A stretch of DNA of 10,056 bases from Haplosporangium gracile (GCA_015499985.1 JAAAUF010001223.1:1-10056), one strand, 5' to 3'; counted from the first letter of the stretch, positions 1 through 6,634 are shown. The notes: generated by a model not told the origin, from the letters alone. Made by a program: numbers and translations.

Positions 1-55
1 GAGTGGAGTGGAGTGGAGTGGAGTGGAGTGGAGTGGAGTGGAGTGGAGTGGAGTG
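1..55. repeat. GAGTG pentanucleotide microsatellite
   Basis: Eleven perfect head-to-tail copies of GAGTG start at the first base, so the array may continue beyond the window. It is followed to about 93 by a degenerate GAGT/GTGA tract. It contains no convincing ORF. It looks like an ordinary simple repeat at an intergenic edge. Confidence 0.95.
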
Positions 56-93
56 AGTGAAAGTGTGAGTTGAGTGAGTGAGTGAGTGAGTGA

Positions 94-481
94 ACGGATG
101 GTGATGGTGGGGCTCTAGAACATTGCTGGGCTGGGCGAGAAAGGAGTAGAAGAAAGCGAGAGTATGTATCGCGAACCGTCTAAATGCAAGGGAAGAGGAC
201 GAGGGAAGAAGAAGAAAGAGCAATGGACAGGACAGGACAAGAAAGACGAGACAAGAAAGACAACAGGACAGCAGGTACATACTCAACGTATACAGAAGTC
301 ATCTTGTGCGAGAATCTTGTTTAGGTGGCTTGGCCATCTACACACAAACAGTCCGAACTCGTCTATGTTCACTGAAACATCAAACCTTCTTTTTTTCTTG
401 TCATCTCGTGCCTGAAATTCCCCTTCTCCCTGCTATCAGGTACACGCTTTTCCACTTGCGCGCACATACTCCTTGTAAAAG
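94..481. other. Intergenic or 5' region, no confident gene
   Basis: This stretch is purine-rich (GAAGAAGAAAGAG type) up to about 290 and mixed afterwards. An 83-codon plus-strand ORF begins at the ATG at 164, but its product is a Lys/Arg/Gln-rich low-complexity chain with no recognisable family, so I do not call it a gene. A CAG|GTACAC junction near 438 and a TTGTAAAAG at 473-481 lie just before the ATG at 482. They could be read as a tiny intron of about 43 nt, but that is shorter than expected and is not supported otherwise. Confidence 0.4.
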
Positions 482-657
482 ATGAGCATCATCCTCAAGC
501 TCAAGCACGACGACGGTACGGAGCGGATCATTGTCAACCTCGGCCTTCCGAAATAACTTCTACCGGCCTACTGGAAGCTCAAACAGTTCCTCGGCCTTTG
601 CTGGCCCTCCAAAGAAGAACGCGCCGCCACCCTCGCTGAAAGAAAGGAGAGACATTA
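482..657 (+). pseudogene. Interrupted small ORF with preferred codons (TAA at 554-556)
   Basis: From the ATG at 482 the frame reads MSIILKLKHDDGTERIIVNL and four more residues, then TAA at 554-556, then continues in the same frame with LLPAYWKLKQFLGLCWPSKE and about 12 more residues to a second TAA at 655-657. Both halves use codons ending mostly in C or G (AAG, CTC, GAC, ATC, GTC), as the zinc-transporter gene in this window does. That suggests one former 58-codon coding unit broken by a nonsense change, or an exon whose true splicing I cannot see. No family is recognised. Two AATAAA matches at 844-857 could be the poly(A) signal of a transcript from here. A 24-residue upstream-type ORF or pure chance is also possible. 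Confidence 0.25.
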
Positions 658-856
658 AAGCAGCAACAACAATAGTTACGGCTTTCCATTCCTCTCTCTC
701 TCTCTTCCTCTTTCTCTCTCTTTCTTCATCGAGCAATCATACCCATCCGAGCCGAATTTCTTGGCTCCCTCCTCTCTTTATCCCCTCTATTCCTCTATAC
801 CTGTCATTATTGTCCTCGTCAATTGCTCCTTAAACGAAAAATGAAATAAAAATAAA
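658..856 (+). promoter_or_regulatory. Pyrimidine-rich leader or 3' region
   Basis: The tract from about 687 to 795 is almost entirely C and T (CTCTCTCT, CTTTCTCT), like the leaders upstream of the aspartokinase and zinc-transporter genes. It ends in an A-rich stretch with two overlapping AATAAA-like motifs just before the ATG at 857. It can be read either as the 5' leader of the ORF at 857 or as the 3' end of a short transcript starting near 482; the sequence does not decide. Confidence 0.35.
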
Positions 857-1144
857 ATGGCGCAACGTCGACTTTTGAATCTCTTCGATGGTATGAAGGC
901 AAAGCCTTTGCTTGTTTATTGTTCGCTTAAAGAAAAGTTGGCCGTTTGTTCGACAATGGGCGTGCGGATTTTTATCCGGATGGGAGAACCGCTTTGCTTG
1001 AAATGTTTACCTTCAATTGTTACCGCTTCCAGACCTGGAGGGAGTAGAAGAGATAGGAAAGATAAGATGAGTTCAATAACGGTTTTAGAGAAGATGACAA
1101 GGAAGAAGGCGACCAAGAAGATCGAGAAGAAGACGCGTCAATGA
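857..1144 (+). CDS. Hypothetical 95-residue basic protein (low-confidence ORF)
   Basis: This is the longest ATG-initiated plus-strand ORF in the first 1.5 kb, and it follows a C/T-rich leader as real genes here do. The product begins MAQRRLLNLFDGMKAKP, has a mixed middle with four cysteines, and ends in a Lys/Arg-rich segment (residues 62-95) encoded by a purine-rich tract. No domain, signal peptide or membrane helix is evident and I recognise no family. The codon choice is not strongly biased. The opposite strand and the other two plus frames also give protein-like stretches here, for example FDNGRADFYPDGRTALLEMF in plus frame 1 at about 949, ended by stops at 1045 and 1054. It may therefore be a chance ORF or part of a decayed gene. 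Confidence 0.2.
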   Translation: MAQRRLLNLFDGMKAKPLLVYCSLKEKLAVCSTMGVRIFIRMGEPLCLKCLPSIVTASRPGGSRRDRKDKMSSITVLEKMTRKKATKKIEKKTRQ

Positions 1145-1640
1145 GGCCATTACAGGAGAGCGTCCGTACCCTGTCGCCACTTTTCATAAACATCAGGTAC
1201 CGAATGCTTGGTCCTACAAAATCGGCGGTCATCAGCCATGCAACAAACATGTTGTTTTCCTGGCCTACCTTCATAATTATTAGTCTTCGCCAAATTTGGC
1301 AGGCGCTCGAAGCGAGAGGAGAAGGTTTCCAAGGATCTCAAAGGCTCTAAGAAGCGGCAAGCTCTATACTCACGACTCTTCAACCAATGATTCCTCATTT
1401 CATGGCCATGTCTCCCATCATTGCAAGCATTCATACACAATCACCTTCACCCCATCCTCCATATGCGTCTGCCCTTCCTGTATCTGCGCTTCATTTCTAT
1501 TATTTTTGATACAGGAGTGTGCGTATTGTTATAAATGTTGCTAAAAGTACAGAAATGTAACGGTAGTGTTGGCACTACAGCTTACAGTTAGTATGCAAGG
1601 CTTCACTGAAAAAAGAGGCGAGCTAGAACTTGAAAAAAAG
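1145..1640. other. Unresolved stretch, scattered coding-like fragments
   Basis: Several short open segments look protein-like but do not join into one gene. On the plus strand one segment ends at TGA 1387-1389 (FAKFGRRSKREEKVSKDLKG..., basic) and begins after an acceptor-like ATAATTATTAG at 1263-1273. Another in a different frame reads ...PVATFHKHQVPNAWSYKIGG and stops at TAG 1271-1273. On the minus strand a perfect TACTAAC branch-point-like heptamer (1593-1587) is followed 10 nt later by TAG (1577-1575), an intron 3' end in form. I cannot assign a gene; a low-expression spliced gene or decayed sequence are both possible. Confidence 0.3.
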
Positions 1641-1642
1641 AC

Positions 1643-1648
1643 TTTATT
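1643..1648 (-). promoter_or_regulatory. Possible poly(A) signal, minus strand
   Basis: AATAAA on the minus strand, followed directly by GTC and a run of T. It is the first such hexamer downstream of the candidate minus-strand gene that begins at 2409, so it may mark the end of that transcript. It also lies inside an open minus-strand frame, which weakens the call. Confidence 0.3.
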
Positions 1649-1843
1649 TGCTCGAGCAAGCAGAATGAACTCGGCATCGACGCTTGCATTTGAAGGCAGA
1701 GGCGGAAGAGGGGAAACTGCTGTAGCGGTTGTCTGCTGCCTACCCTGGGCAGAATACAAGAAATCATTGATCACGCCGTCCTCGTCATCCGAATCGCTGC
1801 CTTCTAGATTTGCTTGAACGTTATCGTCTGCTATGAGGCTGGT
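1649..1843 (-). other. Candidate 3' exon of an unknown minus-strand gene
   Basis: On the minus strand TTTTCTAG (acceptor at 1844-1845) is followed by an open frame reading TSLIADDNVQANLEGSDSDD, then EDGVINDFLYSAQGRQ and a Ser/Pro/Thr stretch. The acidic then polar composition looks like a disordered protein segment. A 76-nt intron (1844-1919, GTTAAA...TCTAG) would join it in phase to an upstream frame ending NVGANTRSTM. The frame stays open past the poly(A)-like signal to 1541, so the true 3' end is unknown. No family is recognised. Confidence 0.25.
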
Positions 1844-2148
1844 CTAGAAAAGATACTTGAGGACCTCGGACACAAATGGCTTTGTTGGCTGATAGATCCA
1901 ACGGACCTCAATTTTTAACCATTGTTGATCGAGTATTCGCCCCGACATTGCTGTCGTGGCTCTCGTTCGCGTCAGAGCCGCCACTGTTCGTCCGAGTGCT
2001 CTCTGCGACGTCACTCTTACTACCAAACCTCATCTCTGTCTTTGTCTCAGACTCTGTCACTATGTTGTTGTTGGTGGAGATGGTTGTGCACCATTTCTGC
2101 CGAGGCTATTGATGTTGGGAAGGGTGAGGGTAGTGGTGGAGCCGATAC

Positions 2149-2409
2149 TTGAGCAAATTCCAGTTGATGGGCTCGGCCCCTTGACCCGCCTTTGAAGCCC
2201 CAGACAAATAAGGTGGAGTGCCATGGATACCCGCCTCCTGTTAGTGAGTTTAGTACATATAAAGACACCAGCGAAAGAGCGGATATGGATCGAGAGAGAA
2301 GAGCGAGAGATGGAGAGAGAAGAGAGGTGATACAGTTGATTGCTGATAGACATACCAGAGTCGATCTCTTCTCCAGAGACTTGACTGCCCTTGACACAGA
2401 CAGCCACAT
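2149..2409 (-). CDS. Candidate 5' part of an unknown spliced gene (two exons)
   Basis: On the minus strand an ATG at 2409 opens an 18-codon exon (2409-2356) reading MWLSVSRAVKSLEKRSTL. It is followed by a textbook fungal intron at 2355-2238 (118 nt: GTATGT donor, pyrimidine-rich body, TACTAAAC then CACTAACAG at the 3' end). The second exon (2237-2149) continues in phase as EAGIHGTPPYLSGASKAGQG, AEPINWNLL, then meets a GTATCG donor. After that several 3' splice sites are possible: AG at 2097 gives a 52-nt intron and stop soon after, and AG at 2003 gives 146 nt. Without a splice the frame stops at TAG about 16 codons on. The basic, hydrophobic start could be a mitochondrial presequence, but no family is recognised. 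The ATG lies 168 bp beyond the stop of the PMP3-like gene on the same strand. The gene is plausible, its 3' half unresolved. Confidence 0.35.
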
Positions 2410-2437
2410 TTCCTCGCCTTCCTTATTGTTCTTTGTT

Positions 2438-2443
2438 TTTATT
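2438..2443 (-). promoter_or_regulatory. Poly(A) signal of the PMP3-like gene
   Basis: AATAAA on the minus strand, about 135 nt after the TAG stop at 2578-2580 and the first such hexamer downstream of it. The position fits a 3' UTR of ordinary fungal length. Confidence 0.5.
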
Positions 2444-2577
2444 CCTGTTGTCTCCTGCAACAATACTACACATATGAAAAAAAATGAGAGGGAGAGAATG
2501 GACCTTGACAAACATAGAGACGGAAAGAGAATGAGAGAGCTCAAAGTGCGTGTTGACCAGTCTGTCCTGAGTTCCCT

Positions 2578-3699
2578 CTAGTTGACTGGTGCAGTCGCAT
2601 GGTAGTGCTGGGGCTGCTGATGCTGCTGTTGATATTGTTGCTGGGGCACGGCGACGTAAGTACGTCCGTGGCGGTGGCTCAAGTTGGGGTCGTCCCTGTT
2701 CTTGTAGATGATATACCAGGCATATCCGATGCCAGGGACATGGCCCAGGAGGGTCAATCCAATGCTAATAATTATTGTATTATGGGGCGATGTATTAATA
2801 TGAATGTAAAAAGTAAGTGTGAATGTGAGAGAACAATAGGCTGGATAAGAGAGAGAAAAGGAACATGAAGGTTGTTGCTTGTCTTTGTGTGGTGAAACTA
2901 ACGTCAAGAAAGCAACAAACGATTTAAAAACCTAAGTGCGTTACACATTTACCGCTTTACCACACGATTTTCCGTTTTTCTTTTTTCTCTTTTTTCCTGT
3001 TTTCACTCTTGCAGTTGCAGGATATTTTGTTGTTGTAATCATGATATGGCTTTCGATAAAAAATGATGGAGGTCATTCCGTCATCATATCCTTCTCACTT
3101 CTTCCCGTCACTGCTCTGCCCTTTCCAGTTCCTTCTTCTTTGATACCCACGCTGTCGTTCTTGTAGTCGTCGTTTGTCGTTATTGCTGTGTGCCATTTTT
3201 GTTGTTTTGTTGTATATTATCCAACTCATATGTACCTGATGAGAAAGTCAGCGCCGCATCCTTGCTTCAGGCCAACTATGTTAGTGTAAAAAAGAAAATA
3301 CAATTTTTTTACAAAGGAACAATAATAACTCATACAAAAAAACAAAAAAAAAAAAAGTTCAAGGTAGACAACTTTGACAGGAGCAGAGTGAGAAAGTAAT
3401 AAAAGCAAAGCATATTCTTTTTTTTTCATCTTACCAGCCTGGTAACAATATATATGTCACGGAGAGGCAAAACAACAAAGCAGGAGAGCGAGGTCCGTAA
3501 GAAGACACGAGTGTACATTGGGTTATGGTTATGTCTGAATGGATATGTAGGAGCGAACAGCGAACAGCGAACAGCGAACAGCGAACAGCGAACAGCGAAC
3601 AGCGAAAAGAGAGAAATAAGAAACGAGATACGTTACCAGGGGAGGAAGGAAGAAGGCGACGATAAGGAGGAAGATGTCTGCACCACTGAAATTGGCCAT
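2578..3699 (-). CDS. PMP3: Pmp3/UPF0057 family small membrane protein (4 exons, one of 4 nt)
   Basis: Exons on the minus strand are 3699-3637, 3438-3435, 3275-3236 and 2764-2578, giving 294 nt and 97 residues. Introns of 198, 159 and 471 nt begin GTAACG, GTAAGA and GTACAT and end CAG, TAG and TAG. The protein starts MANFSGADIFLLIVAFFLPP; helix 1 is residues 8-28 and helix 2 about 36-56 (IGLTLLGHVPGIGYAWYII). The family core PPLAVGLKQGCGADFLI then LTLLGHVPG aligns without gaps to yeast Pmp3 as I remember it (PPVAVFLARGWGTD...LTILAWFPG). After helix 2 comes a charged then Gln/His/Tyr-rich cytosolic tail (residues 57-97), as in longer fungal members (Sna-type) but absent from the 55-residue yeast protein. 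Pmp3 proteins are plasma-membrane proteolipids that affect membrane potential and salt tolerance. The gene is divergent from the aspartokinase. Family assignment is firm; the microexon is inferred from frame and conservation. Confidence 0.88.
3435..3438 (-). other. PMP3: 4-nt microexon of the PMP3-like gene (GCTG)
   Basis: The minus strand reads ATTGTTACCAG|GCTG|GTAAGATG, a consensus acceptor and donor four bases apart. Exon 1 ends in phase 0 and exon 3 can only be entered in phase 1, so direct joining gives a stop after two residues. Adding GCTG gives Ala-Val across the junction and places exactly six residues between PPL and GCGAD, as in the family; yeast Pmp3 also has Ala-Val here. The microexon sits inside the palindrome TTACCAGCCTGGTAA (3431-3445). 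Confidence 0.8.
3552..3606. repeat. AGCGAAC heptanucleotide tandem array
   Basis: Seven perfect copies of AGCGAAC (3552-3600) plus a partial eighth ending in AGCGAA. It lies entirely inside intron 1 of the PMP3-like gene, where the transcript carries (GTTCGCT)n starting about 30 nt after the 5' splice site. Because the unit is seven bases, changes in copy number would shift any reading frame but are harmless in an intron. Confidence 0.95.
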
Positions 3700-3732
3700 C
3701 GTGTGTATGTGTGTTAAGAAAGGGAGTTGGAG

Positions 3733-3742
3733 GTGTATGTGC

Positions 3743-3778
<36 letters not shown>

Positions 3779-3793
3779 GTGTGTGCGTATGTA
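3733..3793. repeat. GTGTAT/GTGT microsatellite
   Basis: Imperfect run of GTGTAT units with GTGT interruptions. It lies 34-94 bp upstream of the minus-strand ATG of the PMP3-like gene, so it is probably in that gene's 5' leader as an ACACAT-rich RNA tract. The same strand carries no start codon between it and the gene. Confidence 0.85.
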
Positions 3794-3873
3794 AATAAAG
3801 AAGAACAGAAAGAAGAATAGAAAAGAAAAGAAAAGAAAGAAAAGAAAGTTGGGCGGCGATCATTTTTGAAATG

Positions 3874-3951
3874 CACGTGACCCTTGTTTGAACGGCTTTC
3901 TTTGCGTGAGAACACCTCCATAGTTTAGTTTACAGCACGCACACCCACGAC
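3874..3951 (+). promoter_or_regulatory. E-box plus GCACGCACACCCACGAC module, copy 1
   Basis: CACGTGACCCT at 3874-3884 is followed 50 nt later by GCACGCACACCCACGAC at 3935-3951. The reverse complement of the first part contains GTCACGTG, a match to the bHLH (Cbf1-type) consensus RTCACRTG. The module lies about 400-475 nt upstream of the aspartokinase ATG. A second copy in the same orientation lies upstream of the zinc transporter. Confidence 0.5.
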
Positions 3952-4212
3952 ACCTCTACAGTTGAAATCCGAATGCAAGATGCAAGCATCTATATCTACA
4001 TAGATTTTCCTTTTTTACTCTCTTCCTCCCTTCCTATCCTTCCTTTCTTCCTTCCTTCCAGTTCTCTTTATTCACAATGGAAGGGAGATAGTTGTGCCGC
4101 TCTGTGTGTACATCTGATGGAAGGAATTACTCCCCTTCTTTCTTTCCCATGACTGCACAAAAAAAAGGTTAAAAAAACTTTGGTCCGTGGTATCCACTAC
4201 CTTCCATCTTTT

Positions 4213-4267
4213 ATCTCTCTCTCTCTCTCTCTCCTTTGCCTCCTTTGCCTCCTTTGCCTCCTTGCCC
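4213..4267. repeat. TC microsatellite and CCTTTGCCT repeats
   Basis: About ten TC dinucleotides are followed by three near-perfect copies of a nine-base unit (TCCTTTGCC) and a diverged fourth. The tract is in the pyrimidine-rich leader upstream of the aspartokinase start. The opposite strand gives Lys/Gly/Glu-rich ORFs that are repeat translations, not genes. Confidence 0.8.
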
Positions 4268-4349
4268 CCTTGGTGCCCCCTTCTCCCTTTCCTCCCTCCA
4301 CAACAGCACCACTTTCCCGCCCTTTCTCCTTTCCCCTCTGGCTTTGCAA

Positions 4350-6535
4350 ATGGCACCCCCAAGGACATTCCTTCTCGACCCCTGTCTAACCCCTCCTTGT
4401 AATCCCTCCAGACCCTGGATTGTCCAAAAGTTTGGTGGCACCGGCATCGGCAAATTCATCTGCTCCATCACCTCGACCATCATCCCGTACGACCACTCTC
4501 TCGCTATATATCCCTTCCGACTGACTCTCTGTTTTCTTTTTTGTTCTTGACTAATAAAAAATCTATTTGTAAATATCATTTCAGGAACCACCTTGCGACA
4601 AAGAGAGTGGCGGTTGTCTGCTCGGCTCGGAGCAGCGAAACAAAGTCCCTGGGAACAACCAATCGGTATGTAGCCCTTCCTTACTTCAGCATATTTGTCA
4701 ATCTCTTGTTGTCATTACTCTTCACCTCTCAACCCCAGGCAGATGCTTGCCCTGGCAAATGAGTTCATCTTATTGAATGGTGATTGGATGGATATCTCCA
4801 TTGCGCCTTCATCTTTTTTTTTTTTTTTTTTCATCCCCCGCACCTTTTTTTGTATTTCTGTATTTGATGATAGTCAAGCCCACTAGCCTGACTAGTTTTT
4901 CAACATGTTGAAACTAACGCCTTGCTCTCCCTGTCTCCCATCTCCCATCGATTCATGCAATGTAATCATCGATAGTCTCTTAAAGGCCGCAGCATCAGCA
5001 TTAGTACCAGGGTCGACCGAGTTCATCAAAACTGTACAGGACATTCGTCTCGACCACCTCACTTCAGCACAGGACAACATCTCGAACACAGCAATTCTGC
5101 GACGCGTCGAGAACCAAATTAACCATGACTGCAACCATCTTCAAACATTCCTACAAGCCATCCAGGTAAAATAACGCGCTACAATTGTAATAACTCCATT
5201 CGATTATACTCATAATTATGTTGAATCATAGATTATTACGTTGGGACAAATTCTTATTTTCTTGACACTTTTCTTCTACTTTGCGGTCAATGTAGATGAT
5301 TGAAGAGATATCGCCAAGATCAAAGGACGCCATCATGGCAGTCGGAGAGAGACTGGCATGCAGAATTGTTGCCGGCACCCTGGAGGATCGAGGCATTGAA
5401 ACGCAATTCGTGAATTTAGAAGCCGTAATTGAGACAACTTTTGAATCCACCGCGCTCGACCAAAACTTTTACGACTACCTTTCTCGCGTCTTTGCTTCGG
5501 CTCTTTCTGATTGCGGACATCGTGTGCCAGTTGTCACAGGTAAGGGGAGTTCAAGAAGAAGTATCACATCAGAGGCTTTGGTGCAATTTGTTGACGCGCT
5601 TACAAGTCAATCTTTTTTTTCGTTTTGTTTGCATGTTGTGTATGATAGGGTTTTTTGGTCCTGTTCCTGGAAGCTTACTAAAGAGCATTGGTCGTGGATA
5701 CACTGATCTTGCAGCGGCATTATTAGCCGTTGGCTTGGGAGCGAAGGAACTGCAGATTTGGAAAGAGGTCGATGGGATCTTTACGGCCGATCCTCGAAAA
5801 GTACTAGGTGCACGTTTGCTGGATACGATTACACCAGAGGAAGTCTCCGAACTGACATACTATGGCTCGGAGGTGATTCATCCTTTTACGATGGAGCAGG
5901 TTGTCCGAGCCCACATCCCTATCCGCATTAAGAATGTGATGAAGCCGGATGGTTTAGGGACCATCATCTTTCCAAATCAGAATCCAATGGGTTGTTTAGC
6001 AGCAAAAGCAGCACCGTGCCTATGGTCAGAGTCATTGATGGATAAGGGACCATATTGTGCAGAGTGGAAAAAGGGTCTACCGACGGCAGTGACGGTAAAG
6101 GAGAACATATGGATGTTGACGGTGCAATCGAATCGGAGGTCGCTGTCGCATGGATTTTTGGCAGAGGTGTTTGGGATACTTGACCGACATAGAATAGCGG
6201 TGGATCTGATATCGACATCGGAGGTGGCTGTATCGATGGCGATGGAGGGTCGAATTATGGAGGAGAGGGTGATAGGGTCGGTGCTGTCGGGTTTGGGCAG
6301 TCTTGGAGTGGTGGAGGTGCGGAAGGGACGGTCGATAGTGTCGGTGGTGGGGAGGGAGATGAGGGGTTTGCAAGGTGTCTCTGGGCGGATGTTTTCGACG
6401 ATGGAGCGAGCAGGGGTGAATGTGGAGATGGTGTCGCAGGGATTGAGCGAGATCAATATCTCGTGTGTGGTTGCCGAGGACAATGCTCTGACTGCGCTGC
6501 GTGCCGTGCACCAGGAGTTCTTTTTTTCAGACTAG
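4350..6535 (+). CDS. HOM3: Aspartokinase (aspartate kinase), 5 exons
   Basis: Phosphorylates L-aspartate with ATP, the first step toward threonine, methionine and homoserine, in the cytosol. Exons are 4350-4486, 4585-4665, 4976-5165, 5296-5539 and 5649-6535; phases agree and total 1539 nt, 512 residues (yeast Hom3 about 527). Introns are 98, 310, 130 and 109 nt. In order: N-terminal strand WIVQKFGG (23-30), VAVVCSARSS (54-63), GEKLA-like VGERLA in exon 4, VPVVTGFFGPVPGSLLKSIG then GRGYTDLAAA (232-241), WKEVDGIFTADPRKV (255-269), ELTYYGSEVIHPFTMEQV, then paired ACT domains from about 360 (LSHGFLAEVF, VDLISTSEVAVSMA, INISCVV), which in this family mediate threonine feedback. The signature is KFGGTG where the family has KFGGTS. 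The start is the only in-frame ATG upstream, but a splice-acceptor-like sequence ending CCAG at 4411, after TCTAAC, suggests that translation may begin in an unseen upstream exon. Confidence 0.93.
4666..4975 (+). other. Long intron 2 of aspartokinase with decoy 3' splice site
   Basis: The donor is GTATGT. The acceptor CGATAG at 4970-4975 is required to join GTTNR to LLKAAASAL as in the family. Inside lies a plausible earlier acceptor, CAACCCCAG ending at 4738; its use would give 48 extra codons and a stop at 4884-4886. The intron also has an 18-base T run (4814-4831) and a perfect 14-bp palindrome TTCAACATGTTGAA at 4898-4911. Confidence 0.75.
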
Positions 6536-6562
6536 TAAACGGGGGAAGGAGCGCGTAGCCTC

Positions 6563-6632
6563 CACGTGACCCTCAGAGGGTATCCAGTTGTTTGGTGTCT
6601 ACGTTCGTTCGAACTGCACGCACACCCACGAC
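6563..6632 (+). promoter_or_regulatory. E-box plus GCACGCACACCCACGAC module, copy 2
   Basis: CACGTGACCCT (6563-6573) and GCACGCACACCCACGAC (6616-6632) repeat copy 1 base for base, in the same order and orientation, with 42 rather than 50 nt between them. The module lies about 430-500 nt upstream of the zinc-transporter ATG. It is also only 30-100 nt downstream of the aspartokinase stop, so part of it may be transcribed in that 3' UTR. Confidence 0.5.
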
Positions 6633-6634
6633 GC

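Larger units (their letters stand above)
3700..4349. promoter_or_regulatory. Divergent promoter region between PMP3-like and aspartokinase genes
   Basis: This 650-bp gap separates two divergent start codons. Next to the PMP3-like start it holds a GTGTAT-type repeat (3733-3793), then an AAAGA-type purine tract (3813-3848). The middle carries CACGTGACCCT (3874-3884) and GCACGCACACCCACGAC (3935-3951). On the aspartokinase side it is pyrimidine-rich (CTTCC repeats 4021-4063 and a TC repeat at 4213-4233 followed by CCTTTGCCT units). No ORF here has family features. No clear TATA box is seen for either gene. Confidence 0.7.

Noticed and set aside
164..415. An 83-codon plus-strand ORF
   Set aside because: Low-complexity Lys/Arg/Gln product from a purine-rich tract, with no family features or splice context.
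1020..1116. Similarity of minus-strand IFLVAFFLVIFSK to PMP3 exon 1 (shared GTCGCCTTCTTCCTT)
   Set aside because: The match is one 15-base run in pyrimidine-rich sequence, without the PPL, GCGAD or LTLLG blocks, so it is not evidence for a second PMP3 copy.
2192..2581. A 129-codon plus-strand ORF, Arg/Glu/Asp-rich
   Set aside because: It has no ATG at its 5' end and is a mirror of the pyrimidine-rich minus-strand intron and 3' UTR; the minus strand carries a canonical intron there.
3529..3921. A 130-codon minus-strand ORF covering the PMP3-like first exon
   Set aside because: Only the part from the ATG at 3699 to 3637 is coding. The rest is translation of the GTGTAT repeat, the purine tract and, after the donor, the heptamer array in intron 1.
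4211..4591. Minus-strand Gly/Lys/Glu-rich ORFs
   Set aside because: These translate the TC and CCTTTGCCT repeats and run antisense into aspartokinase exon 1.
4814..4831. An 18-base T run considered as a retroelement poly(A) trace
   Set aside because: No target-site duplication or element-like sequence adjoins it. It lies within an intron where homopolymers are common.
5977..6511. Long minus-strand ORFs of 168 and 144 codons
   Set aside because: They lie antisense to the conserved last aspartokinase exon and have Ser/Thr/His/Pro composition typical of antisense shadows.
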